This document shows positions 24,231 to 33,921 of a stretch of 64,000 bases of DNA, in pieces (position 1 is the stretch's first letter; each line of letters opens with the position of its first letter). The translations under genes and the position numbers were made by a program. Under the pieces are notes generated by a model. It worked only from the letters and a program-made list of their open reading frames with translations. It was not told the origin of the DNA and did not search any database. Source of the stretch: Tamlana sp. I1 (GTDB taxonomy: Bacteria; Bacteroidota; Bacteroidia; Flavobacteriales; Flavobacteriaceae); assembly GCF_015355625.1 (NCBI RefSeq), contig NZ_JACLAF010000008.1, forward strand, positions 1 to 64,000. The letters run 5' to 3'.

Positions 24231-25997
24231 TTAGTGAGCTACATAGTAATCGTAAACTACAACTTCGCCATAGTTGTTTGAGTTCCCTGTGTAACTACCT
24301 TCTTCTTCTGCGTTACTTTGAGTATAGTTCCCTATTTTAAAGTAAGCTTCACCATAAGATTTATCCATTAAAACGGTGCTAGAGCCATCTTTTACAAGGT
24401 AAGAAGATGCGTTTCCACTAGCGTAAGCACTTTTTAAGTTGCCGTTTTCGCTATAATAGCAATAGTGTTTTCCATCCTTAACTTCAAAAATAACTTCGTG
24501 AACTGTGCCTAACGAATAGTTTGTTTTTATAGTTAAATCGTCTCTTAATTTGTTGCCGTTAAAGCTTAAGAAAAGGTGATTTCCTTCTAAACGTAATACC
24601 ATAGCATCATCGATTCCGTCGTCTTTATTACCATGAATTTGTGTCGCAACTAAGTGATCTTTAACAATAGGTAAATGTGTAATGGCTTGTTTTACGTAAA
24701 CCACATGAGTTCCCGATGTGGTCCAATAGATATCCGATCCACCATCTTCTTCACGTTCTCTAAGTTCAGAACGCACATAATCAGAGTTTGGAGTGGTACC
24801 ATTGTTGCTTCTAATTGGAGCACGAAATACAATACCGTTTTTAGCGCTATTTACATAGAAATATTCGTTGTTGCCTTCACCACATAAGGTTTTGTCTTCA
24901 ACACCATCTGGATAGGTTATTTTCCATTGATTACAGTTGCTCATTAGGTCTGAAGGAATGCTTGCATTACCTGGATTAGGTTCTCCTGGATCTGAAGGAT
25001 CTGTTGGGTCTGTTGGTTCGCCTCCAGTTGAAAACACTTGAACTTCGGCTAATGAAAGTGCATTCGTGCCTTTTAATTTAATACGTACACGCGATCCTGT
25101 AACACCACCTGTGTTTATGGTTACCGATGGGTTTGGAGAATCTGCAACTGTTGTTTTATATGCTAAGTCGCCATTTTCTTTATAAACAAAAACATCAAAA
25201 TTACTAAGTCTTGTTTTACAACAGCTATCGGTACGGTTCCAAATTTTTATAGAACCTATTTGGTAATCTTGACCTAATCGAACTTGCCACCATGGCTGGC
25301 TAGAGCTTTGCGTATGGGTTACACTACCGTTTGCCCAAACACCTGAAGTATTACCATCTACGGCTCTTGCAGGATCTCCGCCATGAGATACAGAAGATTG
25401 TTCAGCAGTTTTTCCTAGGGCTAAATTTTCAGATGAACTTTCGTCTACATCAACAGGCGTAATTTTTATCCAGTTAATGTTCCATCCTCCACCTGTAGCT
25501 AATAATTTTAAGGTGCTGCTTCCAGACTGAAGATCTACTGTTTTTGATGTGGTAACCCAAGTTTGATAATTTCCAGTAGCTGTTTTATTAACATTACTTA
25601 GTTTAGTTGCCCCTTGGTAAAAATCGAATTTTGAATTGTTAGTTTTTGAAGCTACACGAAATTCAAATTTATAACTTCCCGAAGCTGGTACTTCAATATC
25701 ATATTCTAGGTAGTCACCAGTATCTATCCAGCCTACATTTAGTCCGCCACCACTATCAGCTGTATTTTCGGTTTTAATACCACTCATGTTGTCGTATGCT
25801 TCAGCTTGAATGGTTACTGCCGATTTTGAAGATAGTGTGGATTTTTCAAAACTAGCGTTTCCTTCACTAATTTCCTCTTGGGTTGTTTCTTCTGGATTAA
25901 GCTCTTCATTTGAACAAGCAAAAATTGCGAGTACGAGGGCTAATGCAGCCAGACTAAATAGTTTAGTTTGGCTCATTTGAAAGCTTTTGTTTTTCAT
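24231..25997 (-). CDS. Modular PL7 alginate lyase lipoprotein (CBM6 + F5/8C + PL7)
   Basis: A 588-residue secreted polysaccharide lyase. The N-terminus is a lipoprotein signal ending at Cys28, so it is likely displayed at the outer membrane. Residues about 61-180 are a CBM6, about 190-325 an F5/8 type C or F-type lectin module, then a Pro/Asp-rich linker (326-345) and a PL7 domain (348-588). The three PL7 signatures are present: RSELRE (409-414), QIHG (453-456; Gln453 and His455) and YFKIGNYTQ (552-560). It cleaves alginate by beta-elimination; Ile in QIH usually indicates preference for polyguluronate-containing blocks. It stands alone here, with no SusC/D genes, under its own promoter and operator. 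Confidence 0.93.
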   Translation of the reverse strand: MKNKSFQMSQTKLFSLAALALVLAIFACSNEELNPEETTQEEISEGNASFEKSTLSSKSAVTIQAEAYDNMSGIKTENTADSGGGLNVGWIDTGDYLEYDIEVPASGSYKFEFRVASKTNNSKFDFYQGATKLSNVNKTATGNYQTWVTTSKTVDLQSGSSTLKLLATGGGWNINWIKITPVDVDESSSENLALGKTAEQSSVSHGGDPARAVDGNTSGVWANGSVTHTQSSSQPWWQVRLGQDYQIGSIKIWNRTDSCCKTRLSNFDVFVYKENGDLAYKTTVADSPNPSVTINTGGVTGSRVRIKLKGTNALSLAEVQVFSTGGEPTDPTDPSDPGEPNPGNASIPSDLMSNCNQWKITYPDGVEDKTLCGEGNNEYFYVNSAKNGIVFRAPIRSNNGTTPNSDYVRSELREREEDGGSDIYWTTSGTHVVYVKQAITHLPIVKDHLVATQIHGNKDDGIDDAMVLRLEGNHLFLSFNGNKLRDDLTIKTNYSLGTVHEVIFEVKDGKHYCYYSENGNLKSAYASGNASSYLVKDGSSTVLMDKSYGEAYFKIGNYTQSNAEEEGSYTGNSNNYGEVVVYDYYVAH

Positions 25998-26036
25998 TGT
26001 TAATCATGTTTTAATTTAGTTAAAAGTTTAATTTTA

Positions 26037-26065
26037 AACTGGTTAACTAGGTTGGTTAACCAGTT
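26037..26065 (-). promoter_or_regulatory. Operator of the alginate lyase gene
   Basis: AACTGGTTAAC (26037-26047) and GTTAACCAGTT (26055-26065) are perfect 11-bp inverted arms around 7 bases. It begins 10 bases after the -7 box on the minus strand, over the expected transcription start, a position typical of a repressor site. The repressor gene is not in this window. Confidence 0.65.
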
Positions 26066-26074
26066 ATGGTTTTC

Positions 26075-26106
26075 CAAACGTAAATTAAAAACATGAATTT
26101 CACAAA
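26075..26106 (-). promoter_or_regulatory. Promoter of the alginate lyase gene (TTTG-N20-TACGTTTG)
   Basis: On the minus strand TTTG (26103-26106) and TACGTTTG (26075-26082) are separated by 20 bases, an excellent match to the Bacteroidota -33/-7 consensus. The ATG at 25997 gives a leader of about 70 bases that contains the operator. Confidence 0.7.
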
Positions 26107-26496
26107 AAAAATGTTAATTATTTATCACATTACTAATGCTTTAGGTTGTTTTTTGTCGTTTATCGGATTTATATAAGTGAAATTTAGAGATTTTAAGATT
26201 TTATACAGCTTGTTTTTGTTGTTGTGTTTTGAAAACGAGAGGGTTATGTTGAGTTGTTAGTGTTTTAAAACGATGTTGTTCATTAAAGCATATGCTTTTC
26301 TATTCTTATAGAGCGATCTATAACTATTGAGCAGCGTATTATATTCCTTATTTCCTTGGATGACGTGTTTGTATAAGATTATTTGTGTGGTTTAAGAACT
26401 AAAATCAGCAAATAAATCACAGATAGAATGTGAGCAAGGACCTTCGTAAATAGGCTCTAACTAGCCATTAATTATACACCTTGTTTGCACCAGTTT

Positions 26497-27312
26497 TTAT
26501 ATTCTCAGTTCCCCCTTTAGAATTATTTGAGCTTCACTCTTTATTGTCAATTTGCTGTCACTAATTAATTCAACTTCCATAAATCCAGTTCTTTCAGAAC
26601 ATTGAAAAGAATTCATTTTCTTTTTATTAAGTCTTTCAGCCCAATATTTTGCTAAAAAAGTATGAGTTCCTCCAGTTACAGGGTCTTCATTCGTTCCACT
26701 CCAAGGCCAAAAATATCTTGATTCAAAGTCAAAGTCATTTTTATCAGATATTGCAGTAACTAATACTCCATTAATAGAATTATGAGAAGCTTTTAATTTT
26801 TCGAAATTAGGAGTGAGGTTATTTAAAAGTTGACAACTTTCTACCTCAATCAGTAAAATGCTTGTTTCTATATTAAACACACTATTCGATATTTTTTCTA
26901 TTCCGAGTGCATTTAATAATTCGTTAGGAGTATTTTGTGGAATTGTATTATAAACAGGGAATTCCATTTCAATTTTTTCTTGATTTTTTTTAATCATTAA
27001 ATCCAAATCCTGAATATTCTTAAAGTGAATATGATTCATTTCGGTATTAATTTCAAAAAGAACTTTTGAAGAAGCAAGTGTTGCGTGTCCACAAAGTGGT
27101 ATTTCCATTACTGGGGAAAAGTATCTTATGGAATATTTGTTAGGTTTATCAATTAGGGTTATAAATGCAGTTTCAGAAAGTCCTAATTCTTTTGCGATAG
27201 ATAGCATTTGTCCATCCGTCATTTTTTGATTTAAAAGACAAACTCCAGCAGGGTTTCCTTTAAAAGGTTTGTCTGTAAAAGAATCAACTATATAGGTTTC
27301 TATTTTTGTCAT
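26497..27312 (-). CDS. PhzF-family isomerase-like protein
   Basis: A 271-residue cytoplasmic protein with the duplicated diaminopimelate-epimerase-like fold of PhzF. The N-terminal VDSFTDKPFKGNPAGVCLL and the LGLSETAFI segment, with the PhzF catalytic Glu in the latter, are diagnostic, as is PLCGHATLA. The second half contains EDPVTGGTHTFLAKYW. Substrate unknown; there is no phenazine cluster nearby. The gene is notably AT-rich, and its flanks look like cassette boundaries, suggesting acquisition by recombination. Confidence 0.9.
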   Translation of the reverse strand: MTKIETYIVDSFTDKPFKGNPAGVCLLNQKMTDGQMLSIAKELGLSETAFITLIDKPNKYSIRYFSPVMEIPLCGHATLASSKVLFEINTEMNHIHFKNIQDLDLMIKKNQEKIEMEFPVYNTIPQNTPNELLNALGIEKISNSVFNIETSILLIEVESCQLLNNLTPNFEKLKASHNSINGVLVTAISDKNDFDFESRYFWPWSGTNEDPVTGGTHTFLAKYWAERLNKKKMNSFQCSERTGFMEVELISDSKLTIKSEAQIILKGELRI

Positions 27313-27383
27313 TTTTCGTAATTGGTGCTAACTTGTTTTAAAGTATCTTATTCGAATCTTTAGATTTCAAATTCGTTTAAAGC

Positions 27384-27417
27384 AAAAAAATGCGAACTGA
27401 GAAGTCCGCATTTTTTT
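27384..27417 (-). terminator. Terminator after gltD
   Basis: On the minus strand TGCGGACT-tctc-AGTTCGCA pairs with one G-T wobble, flanked by A7 and T7. It ends the gltBD operon 26 bases after the gltD stop. Confidence 0.75.
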
Positions 27418-27442
27418 AATACACAATATTATATTTATCTAA

Positions 27443-28906
27443 TTATAAAGCCACTAAATCGCCGCTCATATCTTTTGAAGGTAAATTGGTTTTACCCATT
27501 AAATAAAGATCTACTTGTCTCGCAGCTTCTCTACCTTCAGAAATCGCCCAAACAATTAATGATTGTCCGCGACGCATATCTCCAGCAGTAAAGATGTTTG
27601 GAATATTTGTTTGGTAGTTACCGTACTCCGCTTTGTAGTTAGAACGGGCATCTTTTTCAATACCTAATTTATCAGCTAAAGTGCTTTCTGGTCCTGTAAA
27701 TCCGAGTGCTAATAAAGCTAAATCACATGGCCAAGTTTTCTCGGTACCTGCAATTTCGATTAATTCCGGACGTTGGCCAGGAACCATTTTCCATTCTACA
27801 TTAACTGTTTTTAAAGCAGTTAATTTACCGTTTTTATCTTTTACGAATTCTTTAGTATTGATTAACCAGTTTCTTTCAACACCTTCTTCATGAGACGATG
27901 ATGTTTTTAACTGTAATGGCCAGAAAGGCCAAGGCGTTGTTGGCGAACGGTGTCCTGGAGGTTTCGGCATGATTTCAAAATTCACAACCGATTTAGCACC
28001 TTGACGGTTAGAGGTTCCAACACAATCGGATCCTGTATCACCACCACCAATAACGATAACGTTTTTATCTGTAGCCAATACTTGGTCTTTAATATCCTGA
28101 CCAAATACTACTTTAGTTTGCTGTGTTAAGAAATCCATAGCTTGAACCACACCATCGGCATCAGCCCCAGGAGTAGGTAAACCACGTCTTTCGGTAGCAC
28201 CACCACAAAGTACAACAGAATCAAAGGCTTTAAGTTGCTCGACATCATAATTAACACCAACGTTTACGTTCGTTTTAAATGTAATGCCTTCAGCTTCTAA
28301 AATCGCTACACGACGGTCTATAATTCCTTTTTCTAATTTAAAATTAGGAATACCGTAGCGTAATAACCCTCCGATAGCATCATCACGTTCAAAAACAGTT
28401 ACGGTATGCCCAGCTCTGTTTAATTGTTGTGCTGCAGCTAATCCTGCAGGGCCAGAACCTACTATAGCAATAGTTTTTCCGGTACGGGTTTTAGGAGGTT
28501 GCGGTTTAATCCAACCTTCTTTAAAAGCACGTTCTACAATGCTTTTTTCTATTTCTTCAATGGCAACTGGGTCTTCAATAATACCTAATACACATGATTT
28601 CTCGCATGGAGCAGGACATAATCTTCCTGTAAATTCAGGGAAATTATTGGTAGAATGCAATAACCAAGAGGCTTTTTGCCATTCACCTTGGTGTACCATA
28701 TGGTTAAAATCTGGTATTAAATTCCCTAGCGGGCAACCACTGTGACAAAAAGGAATACCACAATCCATACAACGGGATCCCTGTTTTACTTTTTCTTCTT
28801 CACTTAATGGAATCGTAAATTCATTATAATTTTGCACACGATCCTTTACAGGTTCGTAGGCTTCATCTTGTCTTTCAAATTCTTTAAATCCGGTTACTTT
28901 TCCCAT
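27443..28906 (-). CDS. gltD: Glutamate synthase (NADPH) small subunit
   Basis: Passes electrons from NADPH through FAD and 4Fe-4S clusters to the large subunit. The 487 residues have the N-terminal ferredoxin-like region with CMDCGIPFCHSGCPLGNL and CPAPCEKSC, then the FAD Rossmann loop VGSGPAGLAAAQQL and the NADPH loop VIGGGDTGSDC. It begins 4 bases after gltB ends, in the usual gltB-gltD order. Confidence 0.97.
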   Translation of the reverse strand: MGKVTGFKEFERQDEAYEPVKDRVQNYNEFTIPLSEEEKVKQGSRCMDCGIPFCHSGCPLGNLIPDFNHMVHQGEWQKASWLLHSTNNFPEFTGRLCPAPCEKSCVLGIIEDPVAIEEIEKSIVERAFKEGWIKPQPPKTRTGKTIAIVGSGPAGLAAAQQLNRAGHTVTVFERDDAIGGLLRYGIPNFKLEKGIIDRRVAILEAEGITFKTNVNVGVNYDVEQLKAFDSVVLCGGATERRGLPTPGADADGVVQAMDFLTQQTKVVFGQDIKDQVLATDKNVIVIGGGDTGSDCVGTSNRQGAKSVVNFEIMPKPPGHRSPTTPWPFWPLQLKTSSSHEEGVERNWLINTKEFVKDKNGKLTALKTVNVEWKMVPGQRPELIEIAGTEKTWPCDLALLALGFTGPESTLADKLGIEKDARSNYKAEYGNYQTNIPNIFTAGDMRRGQSLIVWAISEGREAARQVDLYLMGKTNLPSKDMSGDLVAL

Positions 28907-28910
28907 GACA

Positions 28911-31900
28911 CTATGCTATTGTTAATTCTTCTACCATTGGTTCTTCAGTCGCTAAACGTTTTAAGGCACGTTTATATTCAATAGGCATTACTTTTACAAA
29001 GTTACTTAGGCTATTATCCCAGTTTGCCAATATGTCTTTACCTTTATTACTATCTGTATAAAGCACATGCTTTTCGATAGTTTGCTTTAATTCTGCAGCA
29101 TCTTCACTAGTGATGTCTTCAAATTCGATAGTTTCTGTATTACATAAACCATTTACAAATTTGTTTTCAGGATCGTATACATAAGCAATTCCACCACTCA
29201 TACCAGCGGCAAAGTTTCTACCTGTAGACCCTAATACAATCACACGACCTCCTGTCATATACTCACAACAGTGATCTCCAACACCTTCTACTACGGTAAC
29301 GGCACCTGAATTACGAACTGCAAAACGTTCTCCAGCAATACCATTGATATAAGCTTCACCTTCAACAGCACCAAATAAACATACGTTTCCAACAATGATA
29401 TTGTTTTCGGCAATAAAGTCTGCTTTAGCTGGTTTTTTGATGATTAATTTAGCTCCAGATAAACCTTTTCCTAAATAATCGTTCGTATTACCATCAACAG
29501 TAAAAGTTAATCCGTGTGCTCCAAAAGCTCCGAAACTTTGTCCTGCAGAACCTGTAAAGTTGATGTTTAATGTATCTTCCGGTAAACCTAAGTGACCGTA
29601 AATTTTAGAAATTTCGTTACTTACAATAGCACCAACTGTACGGTTAATGTTATTTATAGGATACGATAAATTTGTTTTTTCTTTTCTGTATAAAGCGCGG
29701 TGCGAATCTTTTAAAATTTTAAAATCTAAAACCTTATCTAAGTTATGATCTTGAATTTCTGTATTTCTAACCGTAAGTTCTCTGTAAGCACTTGGACGGT
29801 GTAAAATACTAGATAAATCTAATCCTCTAGCTTTATAATGTTTCACGGCTCTTTGCGCATTAATTTTATGCGTTTGTCCAACCATTTCTGCTAAAGTTCT
29901 AAATCCTAATTGCGCCATAATACCTCTTAACTCTTCAGCAATATAGTAGAAGAAGTTAATAACGTGTTCTGGAGTACCTTTAAAGTTTTTACGTAACTCT
30001 TTATCTTGAGTTGCGATTCCAACAGGACAAGTATTTAAATGACATTTACGCATCATAATACAACCAGAAGCAACCAGAGGAGCAGTGGCGAAACCAAATT
30101 CTTCAGCACCTAATAAGGCTGCAATAGCAACATCACGTCCTGTTTTTAATTGGCCATCACATTCTACAACGATACGGCTTCTTAAGTTGTTTAATACTAA
30201 AGTTTGTTGGGCTTCAGCCAATCCAAGTTCCCAAGGAAGACCAGCATGTTTTAAAGAGGTTAAAGGAGAAGCTCCTGTACCACCATCGTAACCTGCAATT
30301 AAAACCACATCGGCTTTTGCTTTGGCAACACCAGCAGCAATAGTACCTACACCAACTTCAGAAACTAATTTTACATTGATTCTAGCTTCACGATTTGCAT
30401 TTTTTAAATCGAAAATTAATTGTGCTAAATCTTCAATTGAATAAATATCGTGATGCGGTGGTGGCGAAATTAATCCAACAAAAGGTGTTGAGTTTCTTGC
30501 CGAAGCAATCCATGGTAATACCTTTTCTCCAGGTAATTGACCACCTTCACCAGGTTTTGCACCCTGAGCCATTTTAATTTGAATTTCCTTAGCATTAGTT
30601 AAATAATGCGAGGTAACTCCAAAACGTCCAGAGGCTACTTGTTTGATGGCAGAGTTTCTGCTATCACCATTCATATCTTTTTGGAAACGTTTTCTATCTT
30701 CTCCACCTTCACCAGAATTGGATTTACCACCAATACGGTTCATGGCAATGGCTAAGTTTTCGTGCGCTTCACGAGAAATAGATCCGTAAGACATCGCGCC
30801 TGTTTTAAAACGCTTTACAATTTCTGTCCACGGTTCAACTTCTTCTAAAGGAATAGGGTCTAAGTTATCGAATTCAAATAAACCACGAATGGTCATTAAG
30901 TTTTCCGATTGTTCGTTTATCGCTTTTGCATAAACATCATAACTTGCTTGGTCGCTTAAACGAACCGCTTGTTGAAGTTTTGCAACAGTAGTTGGGTTAA
31001 ATAAGTGGCGCTCACCATTACGTCTCCATCTGTAATCACCACCAATATTTAATCCTAAACGTTTGTCGATTAAATTATCTGGATACGCTTGTTTGTAGCG
31101 TTCGTTAATTTCTTTTTCAATTTCATATAAACCAATACCTTCAATTCTAGAGGCTGTATATGGGAAGTATTTTTCAACAAATTGAGAATTGAAACCTACA
31201 ATTTCGAAAATTTGAGAACCTCTATACGAGTGTAAAGTTGAGATTCCAATTTTGTTCATAATTTTCAAGATACCAGTTCCAATAGCTTTGTTGAAGTTAT
31301 CAACCGCTTTTTGCTCGTCCATATTAGTAATGAAGCCTTCTTTAACTTGCATTCTAATAATTTCGTTTACCATATAAGGGTTAATTGCACTTGCGCCATA
31401 ACCAAATAAAGTAGCAAAATGATGTGGCTCACGAGGTTCTGCCGATTCGATAATGATATCGAAATAAGAACGCTTACGTAAACGGTTTAATTGATGATTA
31501 ACATAAGAACATGCTAATAATGCTGGAATTGGTGCGAATTCTTGATTAACACCACGATCGGAAAGAATGATAATATTTGTTTTTCTTTCAATCGCTTTTT
31601 CAATTTGAATTACGATATCCTCTAAAGCATCTTCAAGTCCGTTAAGACCTTGTGCTTTTGGATATAATATTTGAATGGTTTCAGCTTTAAAACTTTCAAT
31701 AGAAATGCTTCTGATTTTTTCTAAATCGCCGTTTGAAATTACAGGATTTTGAATGCGTAGCTTTCTACATTGTCTTTCGGTAATACTGAAAATATTTCGG
31801 TCTTTACCTAAGTTTAAGCTAATATCTGTTACAATTTCTTCACGAATACCATCTAAAGGTGGGTTGGTAACCTGTGCGAATAATTGTTTAAAGTAGTTTG

Positions 31901-33425
31901 AAATTAATTGAGGTCTATCCGACAATACCGCTAAAGGAGTATCGGTTCCCATAGATCCTAAAGCTTCCTTACCATTAATCGCCATTGGCGTAATAACTTC
32001 TTGAATATCTTCAAACGTATAATTAAATAAACGTTGTCTTGTTTTGATATCAATCGTTTCAATTGGGCAAGTTTCACTTGTGTAAGGCACATCTTTTAAA
32101 TGTAATCTTGTTTTGTCTAACCATTCTTTATATGGTCTTTCTGAAACAATTTTACTTTTAATTTCTTCATCGCCAATAATGCGACCTTCATTCATGTCTA
32201 CCAAGAACATTTTTCCTGGTTCTAATCTACCGTGTTCTTTAACATCTTCTGGAGCAACTTCAACCACACCAATTTCTGAAGACATGATAAGTTTACCACT
32301 TTTTGTTACAGTATATCTTGATGGTCTTAAACCATTTCTATCTAATAAAGCACCTACGTAATCGCCATCGGTAAAAGGTACCGAAGCTGGACCATCCCAA
32401 GGCTCCATAATACAAGCGTTGTACTCGTAGAATGCTTTGCGTTCTTCAGACATGGTTTTGTGTTTTTCCCATGCTTCAGGAATCATCATCATCATGATTT
32501 CTGGTAAAGAACGTCCTGTGTGTGTTAGTAATTCCACAACCATATCCATAGAAGCAGAATCTGATTTTCCAGGAAGGATGATTGGGAATAATTTATCGAT
32601 TTGCGGACCAAAAACATCACTTTTCATGATTTCCTCACGAACACGCATACGACTTACGTTACCACGAAGGGTGTTAATTTCACCATTCTGACACATAAAA
32701 CGGAATGGCTGAGCCAATTCCCAAGTAGGCATCGTGTTTGTAGAGAAACGTTGGTGTACTAAGGCCAAACGAGTTACTAAATCTATTTGCTGTAAATCGG
32801 TATAATACGGCCCAATATCTTCTGGCATGATAATACCTTTATAGATAATGGTGGTATTCGATAAACTTGGCACATAGAAATAACCGCTTTCCGAAGTTTT
32901 AGAATTGTTTATTTTGTGCTCGGTAATTTTTCTGGCCGCATATAATTTGGCTTTAAAGTCGGCTTCCGAAATTTCTTCAGACTTACCAATAAACAGTTGT
33001 TCGATATTAGGTTCTGATGCTAATGCAATTTCCCCTAATTGTGTTGAGTCTACAGGAACTTTTCTCCATCCTAAAACCGTTAAGCCTTGTGCAGCAACTT
33101 CGGTTTCGAAAGTTGTTTTGCAAAAAGTGTATTGGTTTTTAACTTTAGGTAAAAATACCATTCCAACAGCATATTCGCGTTGTTCTGGCAAGTTAAAATC
33201 GCAAACGCGCTTAAAGTAATCGTGCGGAATGTCAATTAACAAACCTGCACCGTCACCAGTTTTTCCATCGGCACTTACACCACCACGGTGTTCTAGTTTT
33301 ACTAGTATTTCTAAGGCGTCGTGAATGATTTGATTTGTTTTCTCTCCTTTAAGATTACAAATAAAACCCGCGCCACAGTTTTCGTGTTCAAATTCTGGCA
33401 AATAAAGTCCTTGTTTCTTCAGCAT
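28911..33425 (-). CDS. gltB: Glutamate synthase large subunit
   Basis: Makes two glutamates from glutamine and 2-oxoglutarate. The chosen ATG 33425 gives 1504 residues with a 16-residue propeptide before the amidotransferase nucleophile Cys17 ([11 protein letters not shown]); an upstream TTG adds three residues only. The class II amidotransferase domain, central domain, FMN-binding synthase domain with [13 protein letters not shown] and the 3Fe-4S Cys region near [15 protein letters not shown], and the C-terminal GXGXG beta-helix are in order. It is divergent from the ammonium uptake genes, consistent with nitrogen assimilation through GS-GOGAT. Confidence 0.97.
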   Translation of the reverse strand: MLKKQGLYLPEFEHENCGAGFICNLKGEKTNQIIHDALEILVKLEHRGGVSADGKTGDGAGLLIDIPHDYFKRVCDFNLPEQREYAVGMVFLPKVKNQYTFCKTTFETEVAAQGLTVLGWRKVPVDSTQLGEIALASEPNIEQLFIGKSEEISEADFKAKLYAARKITEHKINNSKTSESGYFYVPSLSNTTIIYKGIIMPEDIGPYYTDLQQIDLVTRLALVHQRFSTNTMPTWELAQPFRFMCQNGEINTLRGNVSRMRVREEIMKSDVFGPQIDKLFPIILPGKSDSASMDMVVELLTHTGRSLPEIMMMMIPEAWEKHKTMSEERKAFYEYNACIMEPWDGPASVPFTDGDYVGALLDRNGLRPSRYTVTKSGKLIMSSEIGVVEVAPEDVKEHGRLEPGKMFLVDMNEGRIIGDEEIKSKIVSERPYKEWLDKTRLHLKDVPYTSETCPIETIDIKTRQRLFNYTFEDIQEVITPMAINGKEALGSMGTDTPLAVLSDRPQLISNYFKQLFAQVTNPPLDGIREEIVTDISLNLGKDRNIFSITERQCRKLRIQNPVISNGDLEKIRSISIESFKAETIQILYPKAQGLNGLEDALEDIVIQIEKAIERKTNIIILSDRGVNQEFAPIPALLACSYVNHQLNRLRKRSYFDIIIESAEPREPHHFATLFGYGASAINPYMVNEIIRMQVKEGFITNMDEQKAVDNFNKAIGTGILKIMNKIGISTLHSYRGSQIFEIVGFNSQFVEKYFPYTASRIEGIGLYEIEKEINERYKQAYPDNLIDKRLGLNIGGDYRWRRNGERHLFNPTTVAKLQQAVRLSDQASYDVYAKAINEQSENLMTIRGLFEFDNLDPIPLEEVEPWTEIVKRFKTGAMSYGSISREAHENLAIAMNRIGGKSNSGEGGEDRKRFQKDMNGDSRNSAIKQVASGRFGVTSHYLTNAKEIQIKMAQGAKPGEGGQLPGEKVLPWIASARNSTPFVGLISPPPHHDIYSIEDLAQLIFDLKNANREARINVKLVSEVGVGTIAAGVAKAKADVVLIAGYDGGTGASPLTSLKHAGLPWELGLAEAQQTLVLNNLRSRIVVECDGQLKTGRDVAIAALLGAEEFGFATAPLVASGCIMMRKCHLNTCPVGIATQDKELRKNFKGTPEHVINFFYYIAEELRGIMAQLGFRTLAEMVGQTHKINAQRAVKHYKARGLDLSSILHRPSAYRELTVRNTEIQDHNLDKVLDFKILKDSHRALYRKEKTNLSYPINNINRTVGAIVSNEISKIYGHLGLPEDTLNINFTGSAGQSFGAFGAHGLTFTVDGNTNDYLGKGLSGAKLIIKKPAKADFIAENNIIVGNVCLFGAVEGEAYINGIAGERFAVRNSGAVTVVEGVGDHCCEYMTGGRVIVLGSTGRNFAAGMSGGIAYVYDPENKFVNGLCNTETIEFEDITSEDAAELKQTIEKHVLYTDSNKGKDILANWDNSLSNFVKVMPIEYKRALKRLATEEPMVEELTIA

Positions 33426-33464
33426 AATCAACAAATATTGGTTTTAAAAACTTGAGTTGAAGGG

Positions 33465-33497
33465 TAAAGGTATGCACTACTTTTTGAATAACAATAA
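33465..33497 (-). promoter_or_regulatory. Candidate gltB promoter
   Basis: On the minus strand TTG (33492-33494, inside TTATTG... read outward) and TACCTTTA (33465-33472) are 19 bases apart. The -7 box differs from TAnnTTTG by the last base only. It lies 40 bases before the gltB ATG. Confidence 0.35.
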
Positions 33498-33747
33498 CCT
33501 GTAATTCATTATTTCGATTTTAGGAGCTATCTCAATATTATTATAGTGATATATCAATATTAATCGTGTTTTTTAATAAATATTCAAACATAAAAACGAG
33601 CGTATTTATACATAATCTGAGAATATGTCTCTTAAATCCATTTGATTATTAAAATTATATCATGGAATCATAGAAAAAACTGACAATAACATAAAGATTG
33701 AACTTGTTGAAAAATCAAAAAAATTATTTTATTCATGAATACCCTCA

Positions 33748-33806
33748 AAAAAATGGGGGTAAAATTAAAATATCAATAAAAGTGTTTGAATTACCCCTAT
33801 TTTTTT
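33748..33806 (+). promoter_or_regulatory. Inverted G-run repeats upstream of the porin-PII-amtB promoter
   Basis: AAAAAATGGGGGTAA (33748-33762) is repeated in inverse orientation as TTACCCCTATTTTTT (33791-33805), matching at 14 of 15 positions around 28 bases. A third partial copy, CGGGGGTTAA, follows at 33807. Runs of G are rare in this AT-rich DNA. Their place just upstream of a -7 box suggests a binding site for a nitrogen regulator, but none is proven. Confidence 0.4.
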
Positions 33807-33828
33807 CGGGGGTTAAAACTTTTTAACA

Positions 33829-33836
33829 TAGTTTTG
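33829..33836 (+). promoter_or_regulatory. -7 promoter box of porin-PII-amtB
   Basis: TAGTTTTG matches TAnnTTTG. It lies 86 bases before the porin start, leaving a leader of about 80 bases. Confidence 0.4.
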
Positions 33837-33921
33837 GCTCAGAATTAAGGGATATAGATCTAAGAAATCAACCAAAAATTATAAACTAACCCCTAGATCT
33901 TAAATAATTAACAACTTAAAA

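Larger units (their letters stand above)
25998..26496. other. 499-base intergenic region upstream of alginate lyase
   Basis: Holds the alginate lyase promoter and operator (26037-26106) and a perfect 14-bp palindrome AAAGCATATGCTTT at 26285-26298. Its distal end (from about 26450) carries the cassette-like flank of the PhzF gene. No further coding region is supported. Confidence 0.55.
33426..33921. other. Divergent nitrogen-control region between gltB and porin-PII-amtB
   Basis: A 496-base gap between two divergent nitrogen operons. It contains candidate promoters on both sides (33465-33497 minus, 33829-33836 plus) and inverted G-run repeats at 33748-33806. No gene is supported. Confidence 0.55.

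Noticed and set aside
32905-33219. 104-codon plus-strand frame
   Set aside because: Antisense to gltB and without recognisable features.
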